DNA of 64,000 bases, from the NCBI GenBank assembly GCA_030427385.1, contig JAUHWR010000001.1:1918042-1982041 (forward strand). Direction: 5' to 3'. Each line of letters starts with the position of its first letter. Position 1 is the stretch's first letter. The notes beneath the pieces were generated by a model, which saw only the letters and a list, made by a program, of their open reading frames with translations, had not been told where the DNA came from and ran no database searches. This stretch comes from Alphaproteobacteria bacterium. GTDB taxonomy: Bacteria > Pseudomonadota > Alphaproteobacteria > Micavibrionales > Micavibrionaceae. Below, in pieces: positions 62,893 through 64,000 of this stretch. A program made the translations under genes and the position numbers.

Positions 62893-64000
62893 AACGCCAA
62901 TGATAATGACTGGTCAAATCGTGGCGAATATTGGCAAAAAAGAATAAATCCCATTCCGCAATATAAAGCCCAAAAACGCAGGATCATTCACAGGCCACTT
63001 GTTTTAAGCGGTCACGGTATCCGGTTAAATGTCGATTGCGGCACGTTGCTTATAAAATGTGGTTTTACCCATTATCCACAAAAGCGAGAAGAATACCGCT
63101 TTTTTCCTAAAGATCGGCAGCTACCCTCCCGCATTGTTATTTTAGACGGTGACGGTAGCATTACTTTTGATGCGCTAGAATGGCTATCAGAACAAGGCGT
63201 TCCTTTGGTGCAAATAAATTGGAAAGGCGATATTTCATGTGTTGGTGGTGCTGATTATGCGGCTAATTTTGACTTGGTAAAGCGTCAACTGGAAATACAG
63301 GAAAACGGCCAAGGCTTTGAGTTTTCTAAATGGCTAATCCTTGAGAAGATAAAAAATTCTTATGACACGATAAAACATATATCGGATAATTCGCCCGAAG
63401 CGCAGCCCATGCTGGCAAAAATTAAAGAACAGGCTGACGCTTTAAAAAAGAACCCGCCCGATAATTTAGGATCATTGCTTGCTGTGGAAGGTATCGCTGC
63501 GGCGGCTTATTTCCGTTATTGGTACACGCTGCCTTTGAAGTGGCGAGGTTTAGGCCGTAAACCAATTCCCCAAGAGTGGGAAAAGATCGGAACGCGCATC
63601 GGCGGCACGAGAAAAAGCAATCAATATGCCGTGCATCCGGTCAATGCCATTCTAAACTACGTCTATGGCGTTTTAGAGCAACAAGTAAGAGGGCATATAG
63701 TGGCGGCGGGTGTTGATCCCACGATTGGTTATATGCACTCCAATAGCAGCGACCGCGCCTCACTTGTCTTTGACCTTATGGAGCCTATACGCCCTGTAAT
63801 GGATCAAAAAATACTGGAATTTGTCATTGGCCGGACATTCTCGCCGGATGATTTTATACTTGGCAAAAATGGTATTGTACGATTGCACCCGCAATTTGCG
63901 CGATATGTCGTTAAAATAGTGCAGGATATACCGGAAATAGAAAAAATAACCGCGGGCAATTTAAAAAAGCTATTTGGCCGCAATATATCTCAAAAACCTC
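62893..64000 (+). CDS. cas1: Cas1-like integrase, partial at window end, with apparent 5' frame break
   Basis: The frame is open from 62893 to the window end (369 residues so far) and is not closed by a stop. It reads DWSNRGEYWQKR, then HRPLVLSGHGIRLNVDCGTLL, FTHYPQKREEYRFFP, RIVILDGDGSITFDALEWLSEQG, and the Cas1 core: AVEGIAAAAYFRYW (metal-binding E at 63487), HPVNAILNYVYGVLEQQVRGHI, GVDPTIGYMHSNSSDRASLV (H at 63736), DLMEPIRP (E at 63781). All three catalytic positions are intact. The frame lacks an ATG at its start (stop TAA at 62890-62892); a one-base change in the A4 run at 62891-62894 would join it to the ATG at 62855. No cas2, cas9, cas12 or array lies in the window. Confidence 0.85.

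Overview
The window is a gene-dense, moderately AT-rich stretch of an alphaproteobacterial chromosome close to its replication origin. The class call rests on gene content and order: mnmE-mnmG-rsmG-parA-parB, a ChvG/ChvI-type two-component pair, trpA-accD-folC, hemE beside a candidate oriC carrying CtrA- and DnaA-like sites, purM/perM/hdaA, and a DivL-like kinase followed by murU-addB-addA-trxA. Haem, branched-chain amino acid, tryptophan, purine and fatty-acid genes suggest a free-living rather than a strongly reduced organism. I cannot place it below class from sequence alone.

Layout. 1-4.5 kb: dprA (cut by the window edge), topA, birA and a DUF6314-like gene. 4.5-10.8 kb: the chromosome-segregation block mnmE-mnmG-rsmG-parA-parB with six parS palindromes, five of them inside coding sequence. 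10.8-13.1 kb: chvG/chvI. 13.2-14.5 kb: an orphan HipA-like kinase in AT-rich DNA next to a folC with a shortened end. 14.6-17.7 kb: folC, accD, trpA. 17.8-21.7 kb: a lone receiver protein, hemH, three tightly packed unknown genes, hemE. 21.7-22.15 kb: candidate oriC. 22.2-30.2 kb: unknown and secreted proteins, ferredoxin-NADP reductase, tsaE, purM, a DUF2066 protein, perM, a 2H phosphoesterase and hdaA. 30.2-34.1 kb: two related large proteins of unknown function divergent from a CbbX/SpoVK-like AAA+ ATPase. 34.1-44.0 kb: divL, murU, addB, addA, trxA. 44.1-53.9 kb: a two-partner secretion pair, TpsB and a ~2550-residue beta-helix TpsA. 54-58.4 kb: lepB, rnc, a small alarmone-hydrolase-like HD protein, nitroreductase, acetyltransferase and small membrane proteins. 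58.4-60.6 kb: a pair of paralogous unknown genes and ilvC. 60.8-64.0 kb: a defence-like block with an OLD-type ATPase/TOPRIM protein and a divergent cas1-like gene that runs off the window and seems to have a one-base frame break near its start.

How it fits together. Origin, parS/ParAB, HdaA (DnaA inactivation), DivL and a CtrA-type box at the candidate origin form a coherent alphaproteobacterial replication and cell-cycle set. AddAB with DprA and TopA cover recombination and topology. Core synteny is interrupted by small AT-rich unknown cassettes: between hemH and hemE, at the folC 3' end, between purM and perM, and around ilvC. The most unusual accessory items are the cas1-like gene without a visible array or other cas gene, the giant TpsA, and the paralogue pair/AAA+ locus. 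No tRNA, rRNA, insertion sequence or CRISPR array was found.
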